Notes under the pieces: model-generated | Databases searched by the model: none | Told to the model about the DNA's origin: nothing | Seen by the model: the letters and a program-made list of their open reading frames with translations, nothing else | Part shown: positions 1 through 7,715 of the stretch, one piece after another | Layout: every line of letters begins with the position of its first letter | How positions within the stretch are numbered: the first letter of the stretch is position 1 | Origin: Chrysochromulina parva | Taxonomy: Eukaryota; Haptophyta; Prymnesiales; Chrysochromulinaceae | Assembly: GCA_002887195.1 (NCBI GenBank) | Contig: PJAB01001395.1 | Coordinates: 1-14,813, forward strand | DNA: 14,813 bases | Reading direction: 5' to 3' | Translations under genes and position numbers: made by a program

Positions 1-568
1 GCGGGAGCGCGCGTAGCATGCTCTGGTTCCTAACTCGCCGGGGCTACCTTCACCCCGGCCCAACCGCCCTCTTCTGTTAACTCGCCCGGCGAGAAGACAA
101 ATCTGAAGCAGAAGTAACCTGAACGGCCGCTCGAAACGGCCGCTCGCGGCCCGCCGGCGGGCACGCCCGCGCGGGGAACGTGTAGGTAAGACGTGCGCGG
201 GTACCCGGCGATGCGGATCGAATCACGCGAATCCGCATACACTTCTTATCGCACGAGTGGAGGGAGTGGCCGGCGCCCGGCGGCGGCGCGATGAAACTCG
301 CGCTGTGGAGGCTGTACCTGACGGTTGTACTCCACTGAAAGGTCGGACGCGGTCACGTACACAAGTAACAAGACGCGAGGCGGATGACATTTTTGACAAC
401 GACGAACAGACGCGCACAGGAGTACCCGACCGCGCGGTAGACGGTATATCAGACAATAAATCTTGAATGGGGCGCGCGCAGCGCGTGTCTGGCGCCCAGT
501 CGGGCGGGCCCTCGCGCAACGACGCTGCCGCCTGGGGCGTTGGAGCGGCTGCCACTCGCGCGGCAACG
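1..568. other. Non-coding stretch with clustered short hairpins
   Basis: I see no credible gene here. It lies 3' of the kinase gene. It contains a 7-bp inverted repeat (37-43 with 53-59, 9-nt loop), a 6-bp inverted repeat (81-86 with 88-93), a direct repeat of aacggccgctcg (122-133 and 135-146), a 14-bp perfect palindrome (149-162) and an 8-bp inverted repeat atgcggat/atccgcat (211-218 with 231-238). The 9-mer taactcgcc occurs at 31-39 and 79-87. Short open frames on both strands either lack an ATG or show no recognisable family. An AATAAA on the plus strand (455-460) has no plus-strand gene to serve. Confidence 0.6.
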
Positions 569-1953
569 TCAGCTTGGCATCGCATCGACTTTGATGCCCG
601 AATCGTGCAGGTTGCGCGCGATTGTCATAGCATCCGCCCGCTCCTGTACCTCGACTGTAAGTGCCTTCTTGATGATCTTCTTGGCGCGCGAGCTCGCTTC
701 GGGTCCAAACGGCGTGTGCGCGCCCTTGCGGATCCGGATGTGCAGCTGTGCCATCGACTCGCCCCGGAAGGCTGTGCGGTTATGCAGTAACTCAAAGAGG
801 AGTGCGCCGAGCGCCCACACGTCCACAGGTGGACCGAGGTAGGGCATGTTTGCGATCAGCTCAGGCGCCATATACGCCGGCGAGCCGCATACGGTGCGCA
901 GCCGCTTGCCATCATGGCACGAGGCGAAGCCAAAGTCGACGAGCCGCACCGCCGCGCGCGTCCGATCAGCAAAGATCAGGTTGTCGGGCTTAACATCCCG
1001 GTGAGCGACTCCGAGCGCATGCATGTGACCGAGCGCACATGCCACCTGGCATGCAATCTTGAACGCCTCGAGTTCGGGAAGCCCCATGCCATGACCCTGC
1101 GCATGCAAGTGCTTCTGGAGGGAGCCGCCCTGGCAGTACTCGAGGATGGCATGCAACTCATGCTCCGACTCGAACGTTGCGACCAAATTCGCCACGTGTA
1201 CGTGCGCCGACGGTTGCAGCCGCGTCAGAGCGTCAAGCTCAGCCCGAACGTCTTTGAGGGCGGCCGCGGCCTTGCCGCCGCGTGCGCGCGTCTGGAAGGT
1301 CTTGACCGCCACCTCCTTGCCAGTGCTCAGATGGCGCGCGCGGACCACCTGCGAGAAGGCGCCGGAGGCAATGGGGCTCTCTGACTGGTAGCCAAACTGC
1401 AGCAGCACGTCCGTTGCGGAGCCGTTTTCGCGCTTCGTCAGTGCTTTATGAGAGCGATGCGTGCCGCTACCGCCGCCCGCGCCAGCCACACTTGCGTCGC
1501 CAGCGGCGGCAGCACGGACGCTGCTCCACGCCCGCCCCGTGCCGCTTGCCCTGGCGCTCGGCGAGGCGGCGGCTTCGACAGAGGGTGCGCCCAAGCCCGC
1601 ACCTCCACACGGATTGAAGAGTCGATCCTCGGCGTTTGCAAGCGCGGCTGCATACGCGTCGAACTCTCGCCCATGCCGCTCCTCCACGCCGATGCCCGCC
1701 GCAGCGCTCGCACTGCTGGTCGGTCGTGCGACGCTGCTGGCGCTGCCGGAAGCGGAGGCGGGCCGACTCGCGTGGGTCGCAGCCTTCTTTTGAATTTGCT
1801 CGGCTACCGCGCGATCGATCCTGTCGCTCACGCTCTGGGCAGCCGCCGCCAGCTCGTCGTCGCTGCCCTTGTGAGGAGGCTTCGTAGGCGGCAGGCGCGC
1901 AGACGGTGGGCGCGTAGACAGCGGCAGCGCAGACTGTGGCCGGCGCGCCGCTG

Positions 1954-2018
<65 letters not shown>

Positions 2019-2677
2019 ACTGAAGTATGAACAGGCGCCTGTTCATATGGATTAGTCGCCTTTTCATACTGCTCGACATCGATGTGGCGGGGATCAACGC
2101 CGCCGCCGAGGCGGTCAAGGAAGAGCGCGTGCTTCGCCGCCCGAATTCGTGCGCGCGCCGCCATAGCCGCGGCCAGTATGCCAGCAGCGGTGTCCGCCGT
2201 CTCTGGGTCAGCTGCATACGAGGTCAGCGCTCGCGCTCGTGCTCGCTCTTGGCGCAAGGCCATCGCTGGACTTCCTGCTGCCGTCGATAAGCCTTGATGG
2301 CCGCTACCGAGAAGCGCCGAGGATGAGGCGGAGCGGTGAGAGGCTGCCGGGCCAGCGCACACGACCGTGCCACTGTTCAACGTTGGGGTACTTGTGCCGC
2401 CATCGCCACTGCCCACGGCTCCTCCCGTAAATCTGGCTGTGCCGCCGCCTGCTCCTTGCTGCGACGGTGCGCAGTTCGGCGCGGTGCCTATGCGTAGCGG
2501 GTTGGCTCCGCGATTGCGCTGCCCGATGTATCGGAGATGAGGCGAGTTGAGCGTCGTGGCCTGCTTTGCCGCTGCCGCCTGCTGCATGCGCCGGCTGACT
2601 GCCTGATATGCCAATGCGAGCTGCTGATTGCGTAGGAGTACGAGGTGATCCGAAACCGTGAGCCCATTCTGACTCAT
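569..2677 (-). CDS. Ser/Thr protein kinase with long low-complexity, polyQ-containing N-terminus
   Basis: About 702 residues from the first in-frame ATG at 2677; the 16 codons upstream begin at a GTG and are unlikely to be used in a eukaryote. Residues 1-420 are Ala/Ser/Gln/Gly-rich and look disordered, with 21 consecutive Gln at about 221-241. The C-terminal ~279 residues form a complete kinase domain: glycine-loop variant ASGAFSQVV, catalytic Lys in VAVK (~459), helix-C Glu in VRAELDAL (~480), HRDVKPDN (Asp ~561), DFG (Asp ~581), activation segment RLRTVCGSPAY with a candidate phospho-Thr (~595), APE (~604-606), and the C-lobe Arg in QERAD. All catalytic residues are present, so it should be active. 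The CGSPAY-APE segment and layout resemble the CAMK/SnRK/MARK or ULK-like groups; I cannot fix the subfamily. Substrates are unknown. Unlike most CAMK kinases it has its regulatory-length extension on the N-terminal side. Confidence 0.9.
1955..2017 (-). repeat. CAG/CTG trinucleotide repeat encoding 21 Gln
   Basis: On the coding (minus) strand this is 20 uninterrupted CAG codons followed by one CAA, giving 21 Gln within the disordered N-terminus of the kinase. The purity of the CAG run points to a recent or ongoing slippage expansion and predicts length variation between strains. Read on the plus strand it gives a spurious poly-Leu frame. Confidence 0.97.
2026..2047. repeat. 22-bp perfect palindrome beside the CAG tract
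   Basis: The half site is tatgaacaggc, followed directly by its reverse complement with no spacer. It lies 8 bp from the CAG repeat inside the kinase frame (residues ~211-217). Its right half (cgcctgttcata, 2036-2047) recurs with one mismatch 21 bp further on (cgccttttcata, 2057-2068). The protein shows the same duplication as YEKA.../YEQA..., so part of the structure comes from a 7-codon tandem duplication. Confidence 0.85.
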
Positions 2678-2930
2678 GGGGCGAAGGCCGTCCGTGCGGA
2701 GCAAAAACGTCCACACATGGGACACCTCAAAGACCGCAAACAGGACGGCAACCGTTTCACTTTTGACGCAAGGGATTGCCTATTTGAGACTACCGGTACG
2801 GCACTTTCAGGTTCGTCTGAGTGATCCGTGTGTTCGTGTGTGTTCGTGTGTCCCGTGTGTGTCCCACTTTCAGTCAGTCTGTCACCCGGTCCTTCACAGC
2901 TAGAGCTACTTTGCCGAAATCGGGCGGGCG
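2678..2930. promoter_or_regulatory. Intergenic spacer: probable kinase promoter with GT-rich tract
   Basis: This 253-bp gap separates the kinase ATG from the stop of the upstream PC-esterase gene, both on the minus strand. It holds the 8-bp palindrome taccggta at 2791-2798 and a degenerate cgtgtgt(gt)tt/cc repeat of about four units at 2827-2864. I see no conventional TATA box. The promoter role is inferred from position only. Confidence 0.35.
2791..2798. promoter_or_regulatory. TACCGGTA palindrome upstream of kinase
   Basis: An exact 8-bp palindrome with 113 bp between it and the kinase ATG (2677). The identical 8-mer lies 109 bp upstream of the next gene's ATG (4372-4379), and a 7-bp version lies 163 bp upstream of the third (6634-6640). 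I found no further copies by eye. A shared cis-element is inferred, not shown. Confidence 0.25.
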
Positions 2931-4262
2931 CTACGCGACTTGCAGATTGTTCTTGAGGTCAAACAAGTGCGCCTTCCACATGCCAGGCGAGAAACAAAAG
3001 TGCGTGCAGTCGCAGCATGTGTCCCAGTTCCACCCATTAGGCCGGTGCGTGCAGTTGCCAAAGTGCCAGCGCCAGCGCGGCCGCGTCAGGTCGGCAAAGG
3101 GCAGCAGCTTGACGTGCGGGTACTTGCCCGTGCCGAGGACCTCATGCAGTGCGCGGTTCTGCTTGTTGACGTTGAAGTCCTCCACAGGTGAGCACGCGCA
3201 GTTCTTGTCAGTGGACTTGTCTCGCTTCTCCCACTCGCCCGTCGACGAGCGCAGCATGCCAACGCCGCGCTCGTCGGCCTCCTTGAAGTGCTGCGCGCCC
3301 GTCTCGCGGAAGAGCACCGCGTTCCCAGTGCGCGTCGCGTGCTGCTCGAATTGCGCAAACGCCTCATGAAGCTCTTTCTTGTACTTGTTCATGTCGTCGT
3401 AGTGTAAGCCCCAGTTGACGACAATCACGTCGCCGGTCTGCAGCGAGGCGGCGACATCCTCGGGCTGGTAGTTGACCTGGCGCGAGAAGAGCATCTTCAT
3501 GCCCGTGCGCGCCTTTTGGGGCAGCTTGGGCGGCATCTTGCGCTTGCCCATCTTCCACAGGTACTCGTTTTTCTTAATGAAGTTGAGGAACGCGTCGTCG
3601 GGTGGCTCTTCGAGCTCCTCCTTGCGCAGCATGCACTGGAGCGCGTTGTAGAATTGCTCCATGACCGAGTCGCCCATGATCAGCAGCGTCTGGTTTGGAA
3701 GCATGTTGGCCAGGTCCGTCAGCGTTGCCTTGGGCAGCGGCTGCGAATACACGTCCGCCGCCTCGAGCCGCTCCTCAGAGGGCCACAAGCTGATCCTTGG
3801 ATCGTGCTTTCGGATGGTACTCGTCGGTTCGCAGTATTTGTGCTCGATGTACTCGATCTCGCCCACCACGCAGTCGCCACGGATGCCGCCTGCCTGCCAG
3901 TTGATGCGTGGTTGGAAGGCGAGCTTGGCCCACGCCGGCTCGAGGCTGCGCAGCTTCCTCGTGCACGAGAGCTCCGTGCAGAGTGGCGAAGGTGGCGGCG
4001 GCGGCACGAGCTCCACTTGAGGCGGTACGGCGGCAGCGGCGGCGGGGGCGGACGCGGTGGCAGCGGCGATGGCGCCGCTGTTGGCCAGCCCGGCCGACGC
4101 CGGCAGCACATGTGGGTCGATCCTGGTACTCGACGGGGTGCCCTCCACGAGCGAGCCGAACGATGGTGTAACTATCGTCACGTCCATACGCGGCAACGAA
4201 TCGTGGACGATCAGGAAAGTGCACACGAGGATGATGCCGACGACGGCGGGCGCGCGCTTCAT
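2931..4262 (-). CDS. PC-esterase / trichome-birefringence-like (SGNH) acyltransferase, type II membrane protein
   Basis: 443 residues from the first in-frame ATG at 4262; the ten extra upstream codons start at GTG. Residues ~5-20 form a hydrophobic signal anchor preceded by KR, giving a short cytosolic tail and a luminal catalytic domain, probably in the Golgi/ER. A Pro/Ala-rich stem (~50-95) follows. The catalytic domain has the two hallmarks of the PC-esterase family (PF13839; plant TBL/DUF231, metazoan NXPE/CASD1 relatives): MGDSV with nucleophile Ser ~199, and the C-terminal DCTHFC, where Asp ~418 and His ~421 fit the DxxH catalytic pair. NWGLHY (~283-288) and FRETGAQHF (~318-326) match the intervening conserved blocks. 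In plants, characterised TBL members O-acetylate cell-wall polysaccharides; here the acceptor is unknown and might be a cell-surface or scale glycan. Many Cys in the last ~50 residues suggest disulfides, consistent with a luminal location. Confidence 0.85.
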   Translation of the reverse strand: MKRAPAVVGIILVCTFLIVHDSLPRMDVTIVTPSFGSLVEGTPSSTRIDPHVLPASAGLANSGAIAAATASAPAAAAAVPPQVELVPPPPPSPLCTELSCTRKLRSLEPAWAKLAFQPRINWQAGGIRGDCVVGEIEYIEHKYCEPTSTIRKHDPRISLWPSEERLEAADVYSQPLPKATLTDLANMLPNQTLLIMGDSVMEQFYNALQCMLRKEELEEPPDDAFLNFIKKNEYLWKMGKRKMPPKLPQKARTGMKMLFSRQVNYQPEDVAASLQTGDVIVVNWGLHYDDMNKYKKELHEAFAQFEQHATRTGNAVLFRETGAQHFKEADERGVGMLRSSTGEWEKRDKSTDKNCACSPVEDFNVNKQNRALHEVLGTGKYPHVKLLPFADLTRPRWRWHFGNCTHRPNGWNWDTCCDCTHFCFSPGMWKAHLFDLKNNLQVA

Positions 4263-4418
4263 GTCGCGCGTGTGGCAATCGCGATCGCCCACGGCGGTCG
4301 GATGCGCCGCCGGCGCTGAGCACCGCGGGTGTATTTCAAACTTCTAGCGAACAATGACCGGAAGTTCTCAGTACCGGTAGCAAACATGTACACCTGCACC
4401 CCCCAGGGCCCCAGGAAC
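4263..4418. promoter_or_regulatory. Intergenic spacer: probable PC-esterase promoter
   Basis: 156 bp between the PC-esterase ATG and the stop of the CS-armadillo gene. It contains taccggta at 4372-4379 (109 bp from the ATG) and a small aacttc/gaagtt inverted repeat around 4339-4366. It must hold both the 3' end of one gene and the promoter of the next, so the region is compact. Confidence 0.3.
4372..4379. promoter_or_regulatory. TACCGGTA palindrome upstream of PC-esterase
   Basis: The second exact copy of the 8-mer seen at 2791-2798, at nearly the same distance from its ATG (109 against 113 bp). Role inferred from position and recurrence only. Confidence 0.25.
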
Positions 4419-6470
4419 TTAGTCGTTGTCGAGCTCGACGATGCGCGGCGGGTCGGGCGCGTCGCCCGCGCTCAGGAGCCGTGGGTCGTCGAAAGATGAG
4501 CCCCATCTGAAGCCTGCGTACGCCGTGGGCGCCGCCTCGATCTCTTCGACGCGTGCCTTCTCGAGGGCCTCCTCCACACGGCGGCACGCCTCGGCCTCTT
4601 CGCGCGCGCGCTCCTCAGCCTCGCGCTTGGCTTCGGCCGCGCGGCGCCGGCGCTCGTGCGCCGCCTCCGCCATCTCGCGCAGCAGCTCGGCCATCGAGAT
4701 CGCGTCGAGCTCATCTTCAGGAGCCTCCTCATCAATCGCCTCGCACATGGTGCACACGGCCTGCTCGAGCACGTTGGCCACCTCATTGACGACCGTCGAC
4801 AGCTCGCCCGCGCCTGCACGCACTTGAAGCAGGTGCTCGAGGCCGCCCTCGGCAATAAACGTGAGCACGGCCTCTTCGGTACCCACGAGCGTCGCGAGCG
4901 CGCGCGCTCCATCGGCCTGCAGCTCGGGAGCTGCGGGGAAGCGCCTGAGCGCCTCGAGGAGCCCTGCAGTCTGAACTTGCCTGCGGAAGAGGGGCGCGCA
5001 TGAGGCATCCCCTCTCGAGAGCTGTGCGACCAGTCCGAGCGTCACCTCATGCAAGCAGTCGCGGCAAGGCTCGGACGTACAGAGCGCAAGCATCGTTGGT
5101 ACTACCTCCATGCGCAGGATCATGCGACGCACGATGTGGTTGACGCCCGAGAGCATGTGCAGGCACGCGCCGCCCGTCTCGAGCAGAGGCGCGCAGCCCG
5201 GGTGCGTCAGCATCGCCTCGACAATGAGCTCGAGGCCACCACTTTCGACGAAGGGTCGCGGCGGCGTCGACGGGAGGAGTGAACGAGCCACGAGGCACAG
5301 CTGCGTGAGCACGATCGGGTCGGCCCGGCATGCATCGAGCCCCGAGAGCACAAGCCGCATGCAGCCCGCATCGAGGAGGACCTTGCGCAGGTACGGGTGC
5401 GCGGCCACCATCTGGAGCAGCGGGCGCCACGCCGCCAGCTGGACCTCAGATTGATGCCCATGGAGCCGAAGGATACGCAGCAGCACCGGGATGGCGCGCG
5501 CGTTGGCGGCGGCGAGGCCCTTTCCAGGGTCGGCGTCGAGCAGCGCGCCGAGCACGGCGCACCCTTGCAGCTGGAGCGCGAGGTCGGTGGGCCGCTGCCC
5601 CATCTTTTGCACCACGCTCTCGGGAGCGACTCCGGCGATGAGCGCTGTCGAGCAGCCGCCGCCGGCCGCGTCGGGTGCGCCGCCGCCGCCCGTGGCGGCG
5701 TCCTCGGCGGCGCCACTCCCGGCGGGCAGCCCGGGCAGCGCGTACTCGGCGAGGGGCCCCGCGCCGCTCGCGAACACGGGAGGCGTGCCCTTCCATAGCT
5801 GCGGAACCATTTTAGGCAGATCGATGGTCACCTTGCAGTTCGAGTCGAGGTGCCACGTAGCCTCCGATGCGTCGACCGCGTGGTGTAGCACGCCGGAGAG
5901 GAGAGGCAGCGGCCAGAAGCGGCAGCGCACCACGAGCTGCTGCGATGGGCCGAACTTGGGCGTCATTTGCATCGCCACCTCCTGCTTCTGGGTACCCTCT
6001 GGCAAGCACACCGTGATTGTGAGCTCCGTCTCTGTCTGGGTCCACGTGAAGCCCTCGCCCTCGCCGCTGAGTGGCGAGGGTGAGATCATCACCTGCATGC
6101 CCTGCTTGGGGGCCGCGCGTGGCGGTTCGGGCTCGGGCTCCTTGGGCGGCCAGCCACCATCGACGAACAGCCGCTCCGGCAGGTTGTGACGGCTGGCGAG
6201 AGCTATGTGGTTCTCGAGAGCAACCATCATCGCCTTGCGCTGCCTGAGCTTGAGCGCGCCGAGCGAAGGGCTGATTGCCGCGAGCGACTGCTTGAGCTCG
6301 AGTGGGTCACGCTTCGGGTCGTCTCGCGACATCTGCGCGAAGTCGAGCAGCCTGTTGAGCATCGCGTTGTCGAGGGCACGGAAGGCCTCGTTCTCACACG
6401 ATGCGGCAAGCGCCAACCGCAGCTCCTCGCCCGATTTGATCTTGTCCTCCTTGACTCGGCCGGAGATCAT
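4419..6470 (-). CDS. CS-domain (p23/NudC-like) plus armadillo-repeat protein with C-terminal coiled coil
   Basis: 683 residues from the first in-frame ATG at 6470; the open frame extends 27 codons further only from a TTG. Residues ~1-105 are helical. Residues ~140-226 match a CS/NudC-like fold: FTWTQTETELTITVCLP at the start, then an LVVRCRFW strand, DASEATWHLDSNCKVTIDL and K-W near the end. A Gly/Ala-rich linker (~230-275) leads to helical armadillo/HEAT-like repeats (~290-575: LQGCAVLGALL..., IPVLLRILRL..., GGLELIVEAML..., GGLEHLLQV). Residues ~595-645 form an E/R/A-rich coiled coil, and the tail is acidic. CS domains usually act as Hsp90 co-chaperone or NudC modules and ARM repeats bind proteins, so a scaffold or co-chaperone is plausible. 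No enzyme motif is seen. I do not recognise a named orthologue. A perfect 8-bp hairpin (6058-6065/6073-6080) encodes the SPLSGEGEG segment just before the CS domain. Confidence 0.8.
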   Translation of the reverse strand: MISGRVKEDKIKSGEELRLALAASCENEAFRALDNAMLNRLLDFAQMSRDDPKRDPLELKQSLAAISPSLGALKLRQRKAMMVALENHIALASRHNLPERLFVDGGWPPKEPEPEPPRAAPKQGMQVMISPSPLSGEGEGFTWTQTETELTITVCLPEGTQKQEVAMQMTPKFGPSQQLVVRCRFWPLPLLSGVLHHAVDASEATWHLDSNCKVTIDLPKMVPQLWKGTPPVFASGAGPLAEYALPGLPAGSGAAEDAATGGGGAPDAAGGGCSTALIAGVAPESVVQKMGQRPTDLALQLQGCAVLGALLDADPGKGLAAANARAIPVLLRILRLHGHQSEVQLAAWRPLLQMVAAHPYLRKVLLDAGCMRLVLSGLDACRADPIVLTQLCLVARSLLPSTPPRPFVESGGLELIVEAMLTHPGCAPLLETGGACLHMLSGVNHIVRRMILRMEVVPTMLALCTSEPCRDCLHEVTLGLVAQLSRGDASCAPLFRRQVQTAGLLEALRRFPAAPELQADGARALATLVGTEEAVLTFIAEGGLEHLLQVRAGAGELSTVVNEVANVLEQAVCTMCEAIDEEAPEDELDAISMAELLREMAEAAHERRRRAAEAKREAEERAREEAEACRRVEEALEKARVEEIEAAPTAYAGFRWGSSFDDPRLLSAGDAPDPPRIVELDND

Positions 6471-6566
6471 GGTGCTCTGACAAGTGGCGAGCGTCGGCAC
6501 GCCCTCGCAGGCAGGAGTCACCTGAACACATGTCAATTCCGCGAATGGCAAGTTTATAGGACTTCA

Positions 6567-6590
6567 CAAGTTCAAGTTCAAGTTCAAGTT
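6567..6590. repeat. (CAAGTT)4 microsatellite
   Basis: Four perfect tandem hexamers, 96-120 bp upstream of the CS-ARM ATG, immediately followed by cttgaac, so gttcaag and cttgaac can form a short hairpin. It is too short and isolated to be telomeric, and the unit is not a common telomere unit. Confidence 0.9.
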
Positions 6591-6633
6591 CTTGAACAAC
6601 GGGTAAGTCCCGATTGAGGTGAGCGAGTCATTC

Positions 6634-6640
6634 ACCGGTA
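6634..6640. promoter_or_regulatory. ACCGGTA element upstream of CS-ARM gene
   Basis: Read on the gene's strand this is taccggt, a 7-of-8 copy of the palindrome found upstream of the two neighbouring minus-strand genes; it lies 163 bp from the ATG. Weak on its own. Confidence 0.18.
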
Positions 6641-6848
6641 GGTTTCGGGTGTCTCGACAAAGAGCTCGGTCGCGACGTTACCGCTAACCGCCGACTTGTG
6701 CTGCATGTCGGGGACATTCCTTGCTTTGGCGCCATAATGTGTGCGAGCCCGCTCACACGGTCCGTCCCGTGTACCCCGAACTGTAGGACGGGTGTGTCTG
6801 TGTCTCAATCCTCAACTCAACGTGTACACAAGCACCTATCTTCAATCG

Positions 6849-7715
6849 TTACTGCTGACGCGTGAACAGTAACCGCGCTTTCGTGGTCAAGACTGGCGTC
6901 GCTCCGGCGAGATCGGCGAACCCCGTCTGCGTCGGATCGAAGACCTGCGCGAGCTCGATCGCCTCTATGACGCTTGGGTTCGCGCCGTCCCACTTGTACT
7001 TGATCTGCACGCGCGACGCCTTGATGTTGGGCACGCCGCCAAGGACGCCCTCGGAGCCCGCGTCCGCGATCCGCGCGTATTCTGACGTGCCGAAGGCGCC
7101 GTCGAATGGCTGCTGGAACGAGCGCTTGGTCACCTTGGTCTCGACCACGGTGCCACGTGAGGCCAGCGTCAGCACATTGGGATTCGTCGGCTCCCAGCGC
7201 GCCGTGAAGTCTTGCAAGGGCGCCGCGCCCGGCTGTGCGGCTGCGCGGTGCTCTGCATTGAAGGCTCTATCGGCGATCACCATGCCGCCGCCATAATTCT
7301 TCAGGGACAGCGCTAGCGAGTCGCTGTTCTCGCGTGCAAGCACCACCCCACTCGCGCCGCCCTCGGCCTCCACGAAGCGCTGCTCAAAGCTGAGCGGCCG
7401 CTCGGCTGCCATGAGCTGCCGTGCGGTCTTGAGCTGGTCCATGGGCGCCACGTCCTCGCCGAGCGGCGTCGTCACGTTCACCATGCGGCTCTCAACTCTC
7501 CATCGCCCTAGGAAGACTGGCGGGTAAGAGATGTCGGGTGGCCCATAGCCTGGTATCAACGAGGCCGCCTTTCGTATTTCCTCAGCTCCATTTGAGAATT
7601 TGACGGCCGCATGCGCGGCGTCCGGCACGATGAGCCCAGTCGATGCTGGTACCAGGAAGCGGAAGCACAGTGCCGTCGCTGACGTGAGCAATTGCTCGCG
7701 CGTTAGAAGCCGCAT
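6849..7715 (-). CDS. DUF6816-like thylakoid lumen protein
   Basis: 288 residues from ATG 7715; an in-frame stop lies 11 codons upstream. Residues 1-36 form a hydrophobic leader ending AHA|A, a typical thylakoid-processing (lumen) cleavage site. The mature part resembles the cyanobacterial/plastid DUF6816 family as I know it: YPPVFLGRWRVESRMV (~64-79) followed by TPLGE, PLSFEQRF (~107-114), VIADRAFN (~146-153) and a TNPN motif (~177-180). The biochemical role of that family is not known to me. A full bipartite plastid leader (signal peptide plus transit peptide) is not obvious. Either the start of the leader lies in an unrecognised upstream exon, or the 36 residues serve alone. Three ATGs on the same strand precede this one (7782, 7787, 7830), each opening a short or out-of-frame reading frame. 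It is divergent from the cysteine synthase gene. Confidence 0.75.
   Translation of the reverse strand: MRLLTREQLLTSATALCFRFLVPASTGLIVPDAAHAAVKFSNGAEEIRKAASLIPGYGPPDISYPPVFLGRWRVESRMVNVTTPLGEDVAPMDQLKTARQLMAAERPLSFEQRFVEAEGGASGVVLARENSDSLALSLKNYGGGMVIADRAFNAEHRAAAQPGAAPLQDFTARWEPTNPNVLTLASRGTVVETKVTKRSFQQPFDGAFGTSEYARIADAGSEGVLGGVPNIKASRVQIKYKWDGANPSVIEAIELAQVFDPTQTGFADLAGATPVLTTKARLLFTRQQ

Larger units (their letters stand above)
6471..6848. promoter_or_regulatory. Intergenic spacer: probable CS-ARM promoter, with hexamer repeat
   Basis: 378 bp between the CS-ARM ATG and the stop of the DUF6816 gene. It contains four caagtt hexamers (6567-6590) ending in cttgaac, which can pair back on the repeat, and accggta at 6634-6640. 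No gene is seen. The open frame of the CS-ARM gene runs through the first ~80 bp without an ATG. Confidence 0.4.

Noticed and set aside
30..242. 70-codon minus-strand frame at the left end
   Set aside because: Starts only at GTG, contains no ATG, and is made largely of hairpin and repeat DNA.
455..460. AATAAA poly(A) signal
   Set aside because: On the plus strand, where no gene ends; the adjacent kinase is on the minus strand.
1448..2023. 191-codon plus-strand frame ending in poly-Leu
   Set aside because: The poly-Leu is the antisense reading of the CAG tract in the kinase; no other coding sign.
2678..2725. Kinase start at a GTG 16 codons upstream
   Set aside because: Not an ATG; nuclear eukaryotic genes rarely start at GTG, and an ATG lies at 2677.
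3516..4319. 267-codon open frame on the plus strand opposite the PC-esterase
   Set aside because: Arg/His/Gly-rich with no domain; it is the antisense shadow of a gene with clear catalytic motifs in GC-rich DNA.
5491..6189. 232-codon plus-strand frame opposite the CS-ARM gene
   Set aside because: Shadow frame, Ser/Ala/Pro-rich, without recognisable family.
6471..6551. CS-ARM start at a TTG 27 codons upstream
   Set aside because: No ATG in the extension; it is more likely 5' UTR. The first ATG is at 6470.
6567..6590. Interstitial telomere repeat
   Set aside because: The hexamer is not a standard telomere unit and there are only four copies.
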